A DNA stretch of 64,000 bases from Hymenobacter psychrophilus. Lineage in GTDB: Bacteria > Bacteroidota > Bacteroidia > Cytophagales > Hymenobacteraceae. Shown here piece after piece: positions 33,601 through 44,577 of this stretch. Where the stretch lies: NCBI RefSeq assembly GCF_900107135.1, contig NZ_FNOV01000004.1, positions 124,001 through 188,000 of the forward strand, given 5' to 3'. Positions within the stretch are counted from its first letter, which is position 1. Every line of letters starts with the position of its first letter. A program made the translations under genes and the position numbers. A model generated the notes under the pieces. That model did no database searches and was not told where the DNA came from. It saw only the letters and a list, made by a program, of their open reading frames with translations.

Positions 33601-34031
33601 TACAGGATGGCCGTGCTATCGAGCTGGGCCAGCTCGGCTACCGGGCCGGGCAGTTGCGTGCGGCGCAGCAGCAGCGCCAGCTCCGGAGGCAGCGCGGCCA
33701 CCGTGAGCGGCACCGCCGGCCGGGCCACCAGCCGGTACTGCGAATCGGTGGGGGCGTGGAGCTGGATTTTGGCGAACGAGAACATCCCTCGCCGGGCGTA
33801 GCGGGCCGCGCCGGAGGCTTCGGCCGGATCGGCGCCGTCCGCCAGTTGCGCCGCCCCGGTTTCGGGCCGCAGCAGGAAATGCTGGTGCAGTGCCAGCAAC
33901 GCCTCCTGCGAAGCCGCCACCGACTCCGGCAACCGCCCGCCTCCGGATGCTATGTGCAGGATGTGGCCCTCAGCATCGGTGGCGAAGTAGTCAATGTCGG
34001 CGTCTAGTTGGTCGGCGGGGAAGATGTGCAT
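33600..34031 (-). CDS. Hypothetical protein (143 residues)
   Basis: A soluble protein I cannot name. It starts MHIFPADQLDADIDYFATDA and has EGHILHIASGGGRLPESV, a pattern seen in many small uncharacterised (often immunity-like) proteins that open with a DxDYFAxDxxGxIxxF stretch. The middle is Ala-rich (ADPAEASGAARYARRGMFSF) and the end has PAVPLTVAALPPELALLLRR. ATG 34031 is chosen; a TTG at 34040 is possible. It ends at the edge of the 224-bp palindrome and lies 31 bp after the AT-rich gene. Confidence 0.65.
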   Translation of the reverse strand: MHIFPADQLDADIDYFATDAEGHILHIASGGGRLPESVAASQEALLALHQHFLLRPETGAAQLADGADPAEASGAARYARRGMFSFAKIQLHAPTDSQYRLVARPAVPLTVAALPPELALLLRRTQLPGPVAELAQLDSTAIL

Positions 34032-34061
34032 GATTGACAAATAGCTTTGATTATGTCAATA

Positions 34062-34784
34062 TTATCCACCAAATGTTAATTCTGGATTGGCTCCCGATTT
34101 TAAAGCTGCCGGAAGGTTTTCTAGAAAATGGTACACTAGACGCGGGTCTCTGAGTAACCCTGGATTCATATCTAGATGAGCCATTAGTTGAGGTGAAATA
34201 GTTTCAACACTCATGATGGTTCTGCCATCTATAATAGCTTTTACTAGAATTAGAGCACCGGTTCGCAATACTATTTCATCAACATTATAACAAGCTGCTA
34301 TTAGTTGTGCTGCAGCGCTTGACAACTGTGCAGTTGATTCAGCTACTGGTTTGCCTAAGTAGGTTGCTTCAAGTGCAGCTTTGCCTTTATTATATATATC
34401 GTGAACTTCTCTTTGAGTTTTTGGCCGTTTTGTCCAGAAAATCAGACTTTGAATAAACGAGCCCCATACAGGTTCTTCTTCTGATTTATAGTCAAAGCCG
34501 CACACACTCATGAATGCGCTTGTGCTATCCAATATATTTTCTAGATCTTCATTCTGAATATAATTTTGCGGAATACTTATATATACAAATGCTTGTTGCT
34601 TTTTAGACTCACTTTCAACAGCAAAACCTTTGTCTATAGTTTCTAAGTAACCAAAAATTATATCGTTCTTGTCTACATCTCCTTTCTCGTTTTTTAATCG
34701 TATTATTTTCCTTCCATTTTTATCTAATCCAAATGCTTGCAATATTTCTGCAATCAGTTTTAACGATTTTGATTTAGTATTCAT
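34062..34784 (-). CDS. AT-rich hypothetical protein (240 residues)
   Basis: A soluble protein of unknown family, strikingly AT-rich against about 65% GC neighbours, with AAA/ATT/TTT-type codons common, which suggests recent transfer. It has a Lys-rich N-terminus (KSKSLKLIAEILQAFGLDKN), GYLETIDKGFAVESESKKQQ, FVYISIPQNYIQ, WGSFIQSLIFWTKRP, and a helical C-half with SSAAAQLIAACYNVDEIVLR. No membrane helix or known catalytic motif was seen. It lies 27 bp downstream of mutB on the same strand and upstream of the small hypothetical gene, so it may be read from the mut transcript. Confidence 0.65.
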   Translation of the reverse strand: MNTKSKSLKLIAEILQAFGLDKNGRKIIRLKNEKGDVDKNDIIFGYLETIDKGFAVESESKKQQAFVYISIPQNYIQNEDLENILDSTSAFMSVCGFDYKSEEEPVWGSFIQSLIFWTKRPKTQREVHDIYNKGKAALEATYLGKPVAESTAQLSSAAAQLIAACYNVDEIVLRTGALILVKAIIDGRTIMSVETISPQLMAHLDMNPGLLRDPRLVYHFLENLPAALKSGANPELTFGG

Positions 34785-34811
34785 GAATTTTAGAATTAAA
34801 TATTTAGTGCT

Positions 34812-36935
<2,124 letters not shown>

Positions 36936-37033
36936 GGTGGGGCAAATTGTACGTGCCCGGCGGGGATTTCTGCCGGACATGTTAGGGCGCATGGCAGGCG
37001 CCCACTTAGCAAAAGAATACTATAAAAGAGCGG

Positions 37034-38851
37034 TTACTCCGCCTCAGTGGCTCCAGCCGTCGCAGTTGCCGCGCCTCGGCCCTGCAGGCGGGCCAGTACG
37101 TCTTCGGTGCTGTAGCCTTCCACCACAAATTCTTTCAGCCCGAAGATCTGCACGGCATCCTGCATGGTCGCCAGGTCGGCCGTGAGCAGAGCCGGGGGAG
37201 TGTAGTTGACCTCATCGAGCGGTAAGCCGCTCACGGTGCGGGCCAGCCGCCCGAACTGCAGGGGCGTGGCGTACATGAGCGTGGCCTGCTCGGCCGAAGA
37301 AAACAGCACCGACAGCGTACCCTCGGGGTGGGCGTGGTGCAGTTCGGGCCGCTCCAGCTCGGGCAGGGTTTGCAGGAACGATTCGAGGATGGTTTCGTTC
37401 GTGTGGGCGCCCAGCAACACCAGCGCCGCCCGCTTCTTTTTCAGCTCGCGCCGCTCGAAGTGCAGGGCCGTGGCCAGCCGCAGCACCTCGATGGGGTAGG
37501 TGGCCCGGGTGGTATCGAACGTGGGGCTACGCAGCAGGCGCTTGGGGTTGAAGTCGAACTGCTCGTGCGCGTTTTGGTAGCGGTTGGTGCCGATGACCAC
37601 CTGCTCGCCGGTGGCAATGCGCCGGAACTGTATCTGGGCCGTTTCGTGCAGCATTCCCAGCACCTGGCCGGTAGCGGCCGGTAGTCCGCCGGCGGCTTCG
37701 AGCTGCTGAAATAATGCCCAGGCTTCGCGGGCCAGCGTGTCGGTGAGGGTTTCGAGGTAGTAGGAGCCGGCGGCCGGGTCCTGCACCTGGCCCAGGTGGG
37801 CCTCCTCGCGCAGCAATACCGGTAGGTTGCGGGCCAGGCGTTCGGCAAACTCGTTGGGCTCGTGAAACAGGCTATCGAAGGTGCCCACGCTCACGGCATC
37901 GGCCCCGCCAAGCACGGCGCTCATGGCTTCGGTGGCGTGGCGCAGCAGGTTGGTGTGCGGGTCGAGGGTGGTCTGGCTCCAGGTGGCGGTGCTGGCGAAA
38001 ATCGTGAGGTTCGCGGCCGCTTCGGCCGGCAGCCCGTAGGCGTGCAGCAGCGTGGCCCACAGCCGGCGCAGGGCCCGCAGTTTGGCAATTTCGAAGAAGT
38101 AGTTGGGCGCCACGGCCACGTGCAGGTGCAGGGCCGCGGCCACCTCGGCTACCGGCAGCTCGTCGGTAGGCAGCTGGTTCAGGTAGGCGGCGGCGGTGTT
38201 CAGCGTGAAAGCAATCTGCTGGGTGGCCGTGGCTCCACGGTTGCCGTAATAGGCCATATCCAGACCCAGGGCCCGGAATTCGGGCCAGTTTCGGCAGGTC
38301 GCCAGCACTTCGCGCAACTCCTGCTGCTGGGATACTAAGTCGGGCAGATGATGAGTGAGGGGGTCGAGCACCAAAAAGCCGCGCAACGGACCCGCCCCGG
38401 TTTCTACCAGCCGTGCCAGTAGCCCCGCCGCGCCGCGTACCACCGAGTAGCCCACGTACGTATCGGCCAGCGGCAGCTGCTGGGCCAGGTAATCGGTATC
38501 AAATTCATCGGCTTGGGCCAGCACAAAGTGGGCGCCTTCGGCTCCCAGCTTCAGCGCCGCCGCGGCCCGGTCTATGGCCTCGTGGCCCCGGCTGGCGGCC
38601 GGTACCACGTAGGTAGGCACGTTGCGCCATGCACCAGCCGGCCGCACCAGCGGCGCGGGCGCGCCGCCCAACTCCGCCAGGGCCTCCTGATGATAGAAAG
38701 GCTCTACGGCAAAGCCATCGGGCGTTTGCCAGCGCAGCGTGGCCGGGTCCTGGCCCTTCAGGTCGCGGGTCAGGCGCGCCTGCCACTGGGCGGTGGTCAG
38801 GGGCTGAAATTCGGGAAAAGAAACCGGCACGGGTTGCGGCGAATCGGCCAT
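37034..38851 (-). CDS. mutA: Methylmalonyl-CoA mutase small subunit
   Basis: 605 residues. It resembles the mutase barrel domain (FEPLTTAQWQARLTRDLKGQ-like start, GGADAVSVGTFDSLFHEPNE, DPAAGSYYLETLTDTLAREA) but lacks a B12-binding motif, as expected for the non-catalytic partner. The C-terminal domain (ALVLLGAHTNETILESFLQT, LKEFVVEGYSTEDVLARLQG) is the degenerate remnant. It pairs with MutB as a heterodimer. ATG 38851 follows a TATCTTTA box at 38899-38906 on the minus strand. A longer frame to 38941 would start upstream of that box. Confidence 0.93.
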   Translation of the reverse strand: MADSPQPVPVSFPEFQPLTTAQWQARLTRDLKGQDPATLRWQTPDGFAVEPFYHQEALAELGGAPAPLVRPAGAWRNVPTYVVPAASRGHEAIDRAAAALKLGAEGAHFVLAQADEFDTDYLAQQLPLADTYVGYSVVRGAAGLLARLVETGAGPLRGFLVLDPLTHHLPDLVSQQQELREVLATCRNWPEFRALGLDMAYYGNRGATATQQIAFTLNTAAAYLNQLPTDELPVAEVAAALHLHVAVAPNYFFEIAKLRALRRLWATLLHAYGLPAEAAANLTIFASTATWSQTTLDPHTNLLRHATEAMSAVLGGADAVSVGTFDSLFHEPNEFAERLARNLPVLLREEAHLGQVQDPAAGSYYLETLTDTLAREAWALFQQLEAAGGLPAATGQVLGMLHETAQIQFRRIATGEQVVIGTNRYQNAHEQFDFNPKRLLRSPTFDTTRATYPIEVLRLATALHFERRELKKKRAALVLLGAHTNETILESFLQTLPELERPELHHAHPEGTLSVLFSSAEQATLMYATPLQFGRLARTVSGLPLDEVNYTPPALLTADLATMQDAVQIFGLKEFVVEGYSTEDVLARLQGRGAATATAGATEAE

Positions 38852-39024
38852 AAGGCAGCGGGGTGGGGTGGGAAATAACGGCCCCCGGGGGGACGGGCTA
38901 AAGATACGGGGTAGGGGCCGGAAATTGGGTTTGGCGGCCATAAATGCCCGTGCTATCTTGCCCTGTTTTCCTGTTAAGCCCTGGTGAAGCTAACCACTTA
39001 TTTACCCTTTTATAGTTGTTTCGA

Positions 39025-40278
39025 ATGCTAAAAAAACTACTCCTGGTATCCCTGTTGGGTATTTCCTGCCAAGCTGCGGCCCAAACCAACTTCCGGCCCG
39101 GCTACGTCGTTACGCTCGGCGGCGACACGCTGCGGGGCGAAGTAGATGCCCGCGGGGCCGTGCGCAATGCGCGCCTGGCCCGCTTCCGCCCCACTCCCGA
39201 CGCCGCCATTACCGATTACCGGCCGGGCCAGTTACAGGGCTATGCCGTCACGGGCGAACATCTTTACCAGCGCGCCACCGTGCTACTGGCCGACTCGCTG
39301 GGCCCAGGTGCGGCCTTGGGAGCAACCCCCGATACGGTGCAGCGAGTGTCATTCGTAGAGGTGCTGGTGCGCGGGCCCCTGCACCTGCTTTACCTGCGCG
39401 ACGAGCAGCGCATCGACCACTACTACGCGCAACTGGGGGCTCAGCCCCTGCACGAGTTGCGCCAGCGCGTGGTGAAGCTGGAGCGCGAGGGACGCCTTTA
39501 TCAGCAGCAAACCAACGAGTTCCGGCGCACGTTGGCCGAGTTGATGACGTCGTGCCCGAGCGTGCAGCCCCGCCTGAACACCCTGCGCTACCAGTCCAAT
39601 GAGTTGGTGCGCGCGGTACAGGCCTACAATGTTTGTGTCGGCGAAAGCGCCGTGCTGCTGCCTGCCGCCGCCCGCAGAACCTACCTGCAGCTGGGCCTTG
39701 TGACGGGAGCCGAGGTTAGCCATCTGAAAATTGCTGGCAACCCGTTCAAATTGCCCATTAAAGGCACCAGCGCAATCGGTCCCGTTGTTGGCGTTGGACT
39801 GACGCTGCATACGGGGCTCAGCCGCAACGTAACATTTCGCCTGGAGGCCCTGTACGAGCGGCAGAAATATAACCGCCTAGTGCCCTACGGGGATGATCCG
39901 CAGGCCAGCTCAACGGCCAATCCCGAAAAGTACGCCACGCTCAGTACCCTGCGTGCGCCACTGCTTGTGCGTTACACCTACCCTAAGGGCCGCCTACGAC
40001 CAATGGTTTATGCCGGCTTCACTCTGGGCTTTTTTCTGCAGGCCGATGTGGAGGACATCGTCAACGTACCCCGCCCGCCTCTGAGCCCGCTCGAGCTGGC
40101 CTACAATCTTAAAACAGAGCCTGAGCAGGCGTTCACCGGGGGGCTAGGCCTCACAACGGCCCGCCCTAACGGCCGCAACGCTAGCGTCGAGTTGCGCTAC
40201 GAATACTCCAACGGCTTCAACGCCCTAACCGACCTCAACCGTTTCTATCTGTTGCTGAGCTATGACCTAACCAAATAG
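39025..40278 (+). CDS. Exported outer-membrane beta-barrel protein (PorT-like end)
   Basis: 417 residues with a signal peptide (KKLLLVSLLGISCQAAAQ). The first part has a short domain frequent in this phylum (GYVVTLGGDTLRGEVDARGA). The second half has alternating aromatic strands, including YLQLGLVTGAEVSHLKI, NVTFRLEALYERQKYN, LRAPLLVRYTYPKGRLRPMV and ASVELRYEYSNGF, typical of the outer-membrane beta-barrel (PorT/OmpW-like) group. Function unknown. ATG 39025 begins the signal peptide. Divergent to mutA. Confidence 0.75.
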   Translation: MLKKLLLVSLLGISCQAAAQTNFRPGYVVTLGGDTLRGEVDARGAVRNARLARFRPTPDAAITDYRPGQLQGYAVTGEHLYQRATVLLADSLGPGAALGATPDTVQRVSFVEVLVRGPLHLLYLRDEQRIDHYYAQLGAQPLHELRQRVVKLEREGRLYQQQTNEFRRTLAELMTSCPSVQPRLNTLRYQSNELVRAVQAYNVCVGESAVLLPAAARRTYLQLGLVTGAEVSHLKIAGNPFKLPIKGTSAIGPVVGVGLTLHTGLSRNVTFRLEALYERQKYNRLVPYGDDPQASSTANPEKYATLSTLRAPLLVRYTYPKGRLRPMVYAGFTLGFFLQADVEDIVNVPRPPLSPLELAYNLKTEPEQAFTGGLGLTTARPNGRNASVELRYEYSNGFNALTDLNRFYLLLSYDLTK

Positions 40279-40332
40279 CGCGCCCCGGTAACCCGGCGCA
40301 CCCCAACTCTGCCGATTCCGGCGGCATTGGCG

Positions 40333-40340
40333 TACCTTTG
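40333..40340 (+). promoter_or_regulatory. -7 box of the 5'-nucleotidase C-domain gene
   Basis: TACCTTTG lies 32 bases before the start codon at 40373. Confidence 0.5.
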
Positions 40341-40372
40341 GAGCCGGCTTTTCTTTCTGCTGCCGATTGCCA

Positions 40373-41131
40373 ATGCGTATTCTTCGTTCTCCTATAGCGG
40401 CCCTGAGCCTGCTGGCGGCTGTGTCCTTCACTTCGGCCTGCCAGCGGGCCGTTTATCAGCCCCAGGCCCGGCTGGCACCCGTTACGGCCCAGCCGGTCGG
40501 CAAATCCATCCCCGACGATGCCCGTGCCACGGCCATCATCGCGCCCTACCGCGAAAAGGTGGTGTCGCAGATGACGACGGTGCTGGGCAACGCCCCGGTG
40601 GCCCTGACCAAAAAGTCGGGCGAGTCGCTGCTGTCCAATTTTGTGGGCGACTTGCAGCGCATTGAGGCCGGCAAGGCGCTGGGCCGGCCCATTGCGCTGG
40701 GCGTGGTAACCAATGGCGGCCTGCGGGCGCCCATTCCGGCCGGCCCCGTAACGGTAGGCACGGTGTTCGAGCTGATGCCGTTTGAAAACCAGCTGGTGGT
40801 GCTCGATGCGCCCGGCACCGTGGTGCAGCAGCTGTTTGATTTTGCGGCCCGCACCAGGATGGCCGTTTCGGGCGCTACGTTCACCGTTACGCCCGAGGGC
40901 AAGCCCAGCGCCATCCTCATCGGCGGCCAGCCCTTCGATGCAACCCGCAACTACTCCATTGCCATTTCCGACTACCTGGCCGGCGGGGGCGATTCCATGG
41001 CGTTCTTCAAGCCCCTCAAGCCCGAAGGCACCGGGGTGCTGTTGCGCAATGCCATCATGAACTACATCAAGGAGCAAACCGCCCAGGGTAAACCTGTTCA
41101 GGCTGCTATTGAGGGTCGCGTAAGCCGTTAA
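40373..41131 (+). CDS. 5'-nucleotidase C-terminal-domain lipoprotein
   Basis: A 252-residue protein with a lipoprotein signal peptide (ALSLLAAVSFTSAC, lipobox Cys). The mature part is the substrate-binding C-terminal domain of periplasmic 5'-nucleotidases: LGVVTNGGLRAPIPAGPVTV, VFELMPFENQLVVLDAPG, and YSIAISDYLAGGGDSM near the end. The metallophosphatase domain is encoded separately at 41263, so the two probably act together. No catalytic metal ligands are present here. Confidence 0.88.
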   Translation: MRILRSPIAALSLLAAVSFTSACQRAVYQPQARLAPVTAQPVGKSIPDDARATAIIAPYREKVVSQMTTVLGNAPVALTKKSGESLLSNFVGDLQRIEAGKALGRPIALGVVTNGGLRAPIPAGPVTVGTVFELMPFENQLVVLDAPGTVVQQLFDFAARTRMAVSGATFTVTPEGKPSAILIGGQPFDATRNYSIAISDYLAGGGDSMAFFKPLKPEGTGVLLRNAIMNYIKEQTAQGKPVQAAIEGRVSR

Positions 41132-41262
41132 TTCTCGACGACTAATCGTGCGGGTACCGACGCAGGCGCATCTGCCCGCAAGCTGCCACAAGCAGGCGTT
41201 CTGCTTGCTCAGCTGAACGCCTGCATACTTATTTTTTCTTTTTCGCCTTCCAGTTTTTTGCC

Positions 41263-42249
41263 ATGCCGACTCCTGAATCAGCATCATCACACTTCATCAG
41301 CGAGAAGCAGCGGTTAAGTCGGAGAGAGTTTCTGAAGTACAGCGGCGTGGGCGTAGCTTCGCTGGCCCTGCTGGGCGGGGCTTCCGTGCCGGCCACCGCC
41401 GCTGCCGCCGATGATAAAGCGGTGCGCCTGACTATTCTGCACACCAACGACATGCACTCGCGCATCGAGCCGTTTCCGGAAAATGCGGCGCAGTGGGCGG
41501 GTATGGGCGGTATGGCCCGGCGGGCAGCCCTCGTGGAGCAGGTGCGCCAGCAGGAGCCCAACGTGCTGTTGCTCGATTCGGGCGACATCTGGCAGGGCAC
41601 GCCGTACTTCAACTTCTTTCAGGGTGAGCTGGAGTTTAAGCTCATGAGCCAGATGACCTACGACGCCAGCACCCTGGGCAACCACGATTTCGACAACGGC
41701 CTCGAAGGGTTGCACAAGCAGCTGCCCAATGCTACGTTTCCGTTTCTGAGCGCCAACTACGACTTTACCGGCACGCTGTTGGCCGGCCGTTTTCAACCCT
41801 ACAAGGTGTTCGAAAAGCAAGGCGTGCGCATTGGCGTGTTCGGCGTGGGCATCGAAATGGCGGGCCTCGTGGAAGACAAGAACTTTGGGGCCACCAAGTA
41901 CCTCGACCCTGTAGTAGTAGCCCGCGACATGGTGGCCCGCCTGCGCGGTGCCGAGCGTTGCGACCTGGTCATCTGCCTCTCGCACTTAGGGTACAAGTAC
42001 GAAGGCCCCAAAATCGACGACCGTAAGCTGGCCGCCCAGGTAGCAGGCATCGACCTGATACTGGGCGGGCACACCCACACGTTTCTGGAGCAGCCCGAGC
42101 CCATTGCCGGCCCCAACGGCCACACCACGCTCATCAACCAGGTTGGCTGGTCGGGCATCAACCTGGGCCGCATCGATTACTCGTTTGCCCGCAAAAGCCG
42201 CCGCCCTACGGTAGCGGCTACGGCTGTGCTTCCGGTTTCGGTGGCCTAG
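41263..42249 (+). CDS. 5'-nucleotidase metallophosphatase-domain protein
   Basis: A 328-residue protein with a twin-arginine-type signal (LSRREFLKYSGVGVASLALL) for folded export. Metal-binding motifs are complete: ILHTNDMHSR, VLLLDSGDIWQG, TLGNHDFDNG, and LGGHTHTF. These give the binuclear metallophosphatase core of 5'-nucleotidase / 2',3'-cyclic phosphodiesterase. It lacks the usual C-terminal binding domain, which is the preceding gene (132 bp upstream). It acts in the periplasm on nucleotides. Confidence 0.9.
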   Translation: MPTPESASSHFISEKQRLSRREFLKYSGVGVASLALLGGASVPATAAAADDKAVRLTILHTNDMHSRIEPFPENAAQWAGMGGMARRAALVEQVRQQEPNVLLLDSGDIWQGTPYFNFFQGELEFKLMSQMTYDASTLGNHDFDNGLEGLHKQLPNATFPFLSANYDFTGTLLAGRFQPYKVFEKQGVRIGVFGVGIEMAGLVEDKNFGATKYLDPVVVARDMVARLRGAERCDLVICLSHLGYKYEGPKIDDRKLAAQVAGIDLILGGHTHTFLEQPEPIAGPNGHTTLINQVGWSGINLGRIDYSFARKSRRPTVAATAVLPVSVA

Positions 42250-42427
42250 ATTGGAGGTGGGAGTAGAGACGTGTTAAAATGGGATGAAATACAAGGCCGC
42301 CCCCGGTTTTTTGTCTCCATAGTTTTCCACATTTTTGTCTCCCCCTAAAAAAAAAGCGGCGTAGCAACGCCTGCATTATCTGTCCTGTTCTCACCCGCAC
42401 CCCCGTTGCTTTTGCCCTGCTTGCCTG

Positions 42428-43927
42428 ATGTCGAAGGATTGCCATACGGTCTGGGCTAATTGTCTTCGCGTCATCAAATCAACAATTGGTGAGCAGAGCT
42501 ACCGCACATGGTTTCAACCCATTGTGCCGGTGCAATTGCACAATAATGTGCTCCTGATTCAGGTGCCGAGTACCTACTTCTACGAGTTTCTGGAGGAGCA
42601 CTACGTGGAGGAGCTCAAGCGGGCCATTCATCAGGAGCTGGGGGTGGAAGGCCGGCTCGAGTACAGCATCGTGGTCGATCAGGGCAACGCCCAGCAGAAG
42701 CCCCGCACGCTGAACCTGCCCACGGCCCGCCGGGCGGCCGGGCCGGTCACTTCCAATACGGCCGCCGCTACTTCGCTGGCCCAAAGTGCCCAAACCTCTT
42801 CGGCTCGTAACGAGGCCGCGGCATCTGTGCGGCCCGCGCCTGCGCCCAACATTCTGCGCAACCCCTTCGAGGCCAGCAAAAGCATCGACCGCGACTATCT
42901 GAAGTCGCAGCTCAACGGCACCTATACCTTCGAAAACTACATCGAGGGCGACTGCAACCGCCTTTCCCGCTCGGCGGGGCTGGCCGTGGCCAACAAGCCC
43001 GGCACCACCAGCTTCAACCCGCTCATGATTTACGGGGGCGTGGGCCTGGGCAAAACCCACCTGGTACAGGCCATCGGCAACCACATCAAGGCCACGAACA
43101 CCGATAAGTTCGTGCTCTACGTGTCGGCCGAGAAGTTCACCAACCAGTTCATCGAAAGCCTGCGCTCCAACCAGGTCCAGGACTTCGCCAACTTCTACCT
43201 GCTGGTCGATATCCTGATTCTCGACGACGTGCAGTTTCTGTCGGGCAAAGACAAAACCCAGGAGATGTTCTTCCACATCTTCAACCACCTGCACCAAGCC
43301 GGCAAGCAGATTGTGATGACCTCCGACCGCCCGCCGCGCGACTTGGTGGGCCTCGAAGACCGCCTGCTTTCGCGCTTCAAATGGGGCCTGACGGCCGATT
43401 TGCAGAGTCCCGACTTCGAGACGCGCATGGCCATCATCCAGAACAAGATGCAGCAGGACGGCATCGACATTCCGCCCCAGGTGGTGGAGTACCTGGCCCA
43501 CTCGGTGAACACCAACGTGCGCGAGCTGGAAGGCGTGCTGATTTCGCTGGTGGCCCAAAGTAGCCTCAACCGCCGCGAAATCGACCTCGAAATGGCCAAG
43601 CAGGCGTTGCGGCACATTATCGAGGAGGTGGAGGCCGAAGTCAACCTCGACTTTATCCAGAAAACCTGCGCCGAGTATTTTAGCGTGCCGTTGGAGCTGC
43701 TTAAGGCCAAGACGCGCAAAAAGGAAGTGGTAACGGCCCGACAGGTGGCCATGTATTTCGCCAAGGAGCACACCAGCCACTCGCTTAAAAGCATCGGTCA
43801 CCATTTCGGGGGCCGCGACCACAGCACCGTCATCCACTCGGTGCAAACCGTTTCCGACCTCATCGATTCGGATAAGTCGTTCCGCGGCACCATCGTCGAG
43901 CTGCGCAAGAAGTTTGCCGGCAGATAG
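42428..43927 (+). CDS. dnaA: Chromosomal replication initiator DnaA
   Basis: 499 residues. Domain I (VWANCLRVIKSTIGEQSYRT) is followed by a Pro/Ala-rich linker and the AAA+ domain, with Walker A GGVGLGKTH (about 203-211), Walker B ILILDDVQFLSGKD and sensor LLSRFKWGL. Domain IV binds DNA (TARQVAMYFAKEHTSHSLKS, then GGRDHSTVIHSVQ). ATG 42428 is preceded by a CTTTTG box at about -16. No dnaN or clear DnaA-box cluster is nearby, so oriC is not evident. A terminator follows. Confidence 0.97.
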   Translation: MSKDCHTVWANCLRVIKSTIGEQSYRTWFQPIVPVQLHNNVLLIQVPSTYFYEFLEEHYVEELKRAIHQELGVEGRLEYSIVVDQGNAQQKPRTLNLPTARRAAGPVTSNTAAATSLAQSAQTSSARNEAAASVRPAPAPNILRNPFEASKSIDRDYLKSQLNGTYTFENYIEGDCNRLSRSAGLAVANKPGTTSFNPLMIYGGVGLGKTHLVQAIGNHIKATNTDKFVLYVSAEKFTNQFIESLRSNQVQDFANFYLLVDILILDDVQFLSGKDKTQEMFFHIFNHLHQAGKQIVMTSDRPPRDLVGLEDRLLSRFKWGLTADLQSPDFETRMAIIQNKMQQDGIDIPPQVVEYLAHSVNTNVRELEGVLISLVAQSSLNRREIDLEMAKQALRHIIEEVEAEVNLDFIQKTCAEYFSVPLELLKAKTRKKEVVTARQVAMYFAKEHTSHSLKSIGHHFGGRDHSTVIHSVQTVSDLIDSDKSFRGTIVELRKKFAGR

Positions 43928-44003
43928 GTCTCTTTTAAACTTTTAGCTGAGCGCTTATAGCTGTTAGCTTTCGTTCAGACGACAAAAGATTTTTGCAACG
44001 AAG

Positions 44004-44045
44004 AAGGCCCCGCACTTAACCAAGTGCGGGGCCTCTTTCGTTTTT
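44004..44045 (+). terminator. Terminator after dnaA
   Basis: AGGCCCCGCACTT (44004-44016) pairs with AAGTGCGGGGCCT (44022-44034), followed by a T-rich run. Convergent with the following minus-strand gene. Confidence 0.88.
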
Positions 44046-44055
44046 CAGCTAGCAG

Positions 44056-44529
44056 CTAGTCTTTCAGCGGGATGTTGTGCTTGTTGGCGAAATCCTTTAC
44101 CTGGTCACGCATGAAGCGGCGGCGTTTCAGGCCCCGTACCTGGCGCAGGCTCAGGGCATGCGAGTTGCCATCGTTCAGGCGCAGGCGCAGTTGCTGGCCA
44201 CCTATTTCGAGCGTGCTGATAGTTTCGGCGGCGAAGGCCTGCTTGGCCTTGAAGAGCCCTTCCTTGTGCACGATGTAGCCTGGCGTGAACTCCAGATAAC
44301 TCTGGGTGCCGAAAATAGGGGCGTTATGCACCAGCACGTAACCCAGGTAAATCAGGCTGAATACCAGAAACACGTAGTGCAGGAAATACATGTCGGTGGC
44401 CCCTGCATCGGTTATAATCAGCGAAACCGTGTAGGCTACCCACATCAGGCCCAGAAAAATCTGGCCCCAGAAGGGAATACGTTGCGTATTGGCTGGCCGG
44501 AGACGGACACGGGTAGAATTGGGGTGCAT
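44056..44529 (-). CDS. Membrane protein of unknown function
   Basis: 157 residues with two hydrophobic helices (about 20-40, IFLGLMWVAYTVSLIITDA, and about 46-66, MYFLHYVFLVFSLIYLGYVL). A small soluble C-terminal domain follows with PH-like strands (LEFTPGYIVHKEGLFKAKQA, FAAETISTLEIGGQQLRLRL). It ends in a basic RRRFMRDQVKDFANKH tail. I do not recognise the family. It could be a bacterial-PH-domain type protein. Confidence 0.7.
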   Translation of the reverse strand: MHPNSTRVRLRPANTQRIPFWGQIFLGLMWVAYTVSLIITDAGATDMYFLHYVFLVFSLIYLGYVLVHNAPIFGTQSYLEFTPGYIVHKEGLFKAKQAFAAETISTLEIGGQQLRLRLNDGNSHALSLRQVRGLKRRRFMRDQVKDFANKHNIPLKD

Positions 44530-44577
44530 AAGGGGCAGTGGAGAGCCGGGGGAAGGCGTAAAAGTAAGAAGTTGTTT

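Noticed and set aside
42250..42427. Possible oriC next to dnaA
   Set aside because: Only one near-match to a DnaA box (TTTTCCACA near 42322) was seen; no cluster and no AT-rich unwinding region.
42479..43846. Minus-strand frame of 455 codons
   Set aside because: Shadow of dnaA.
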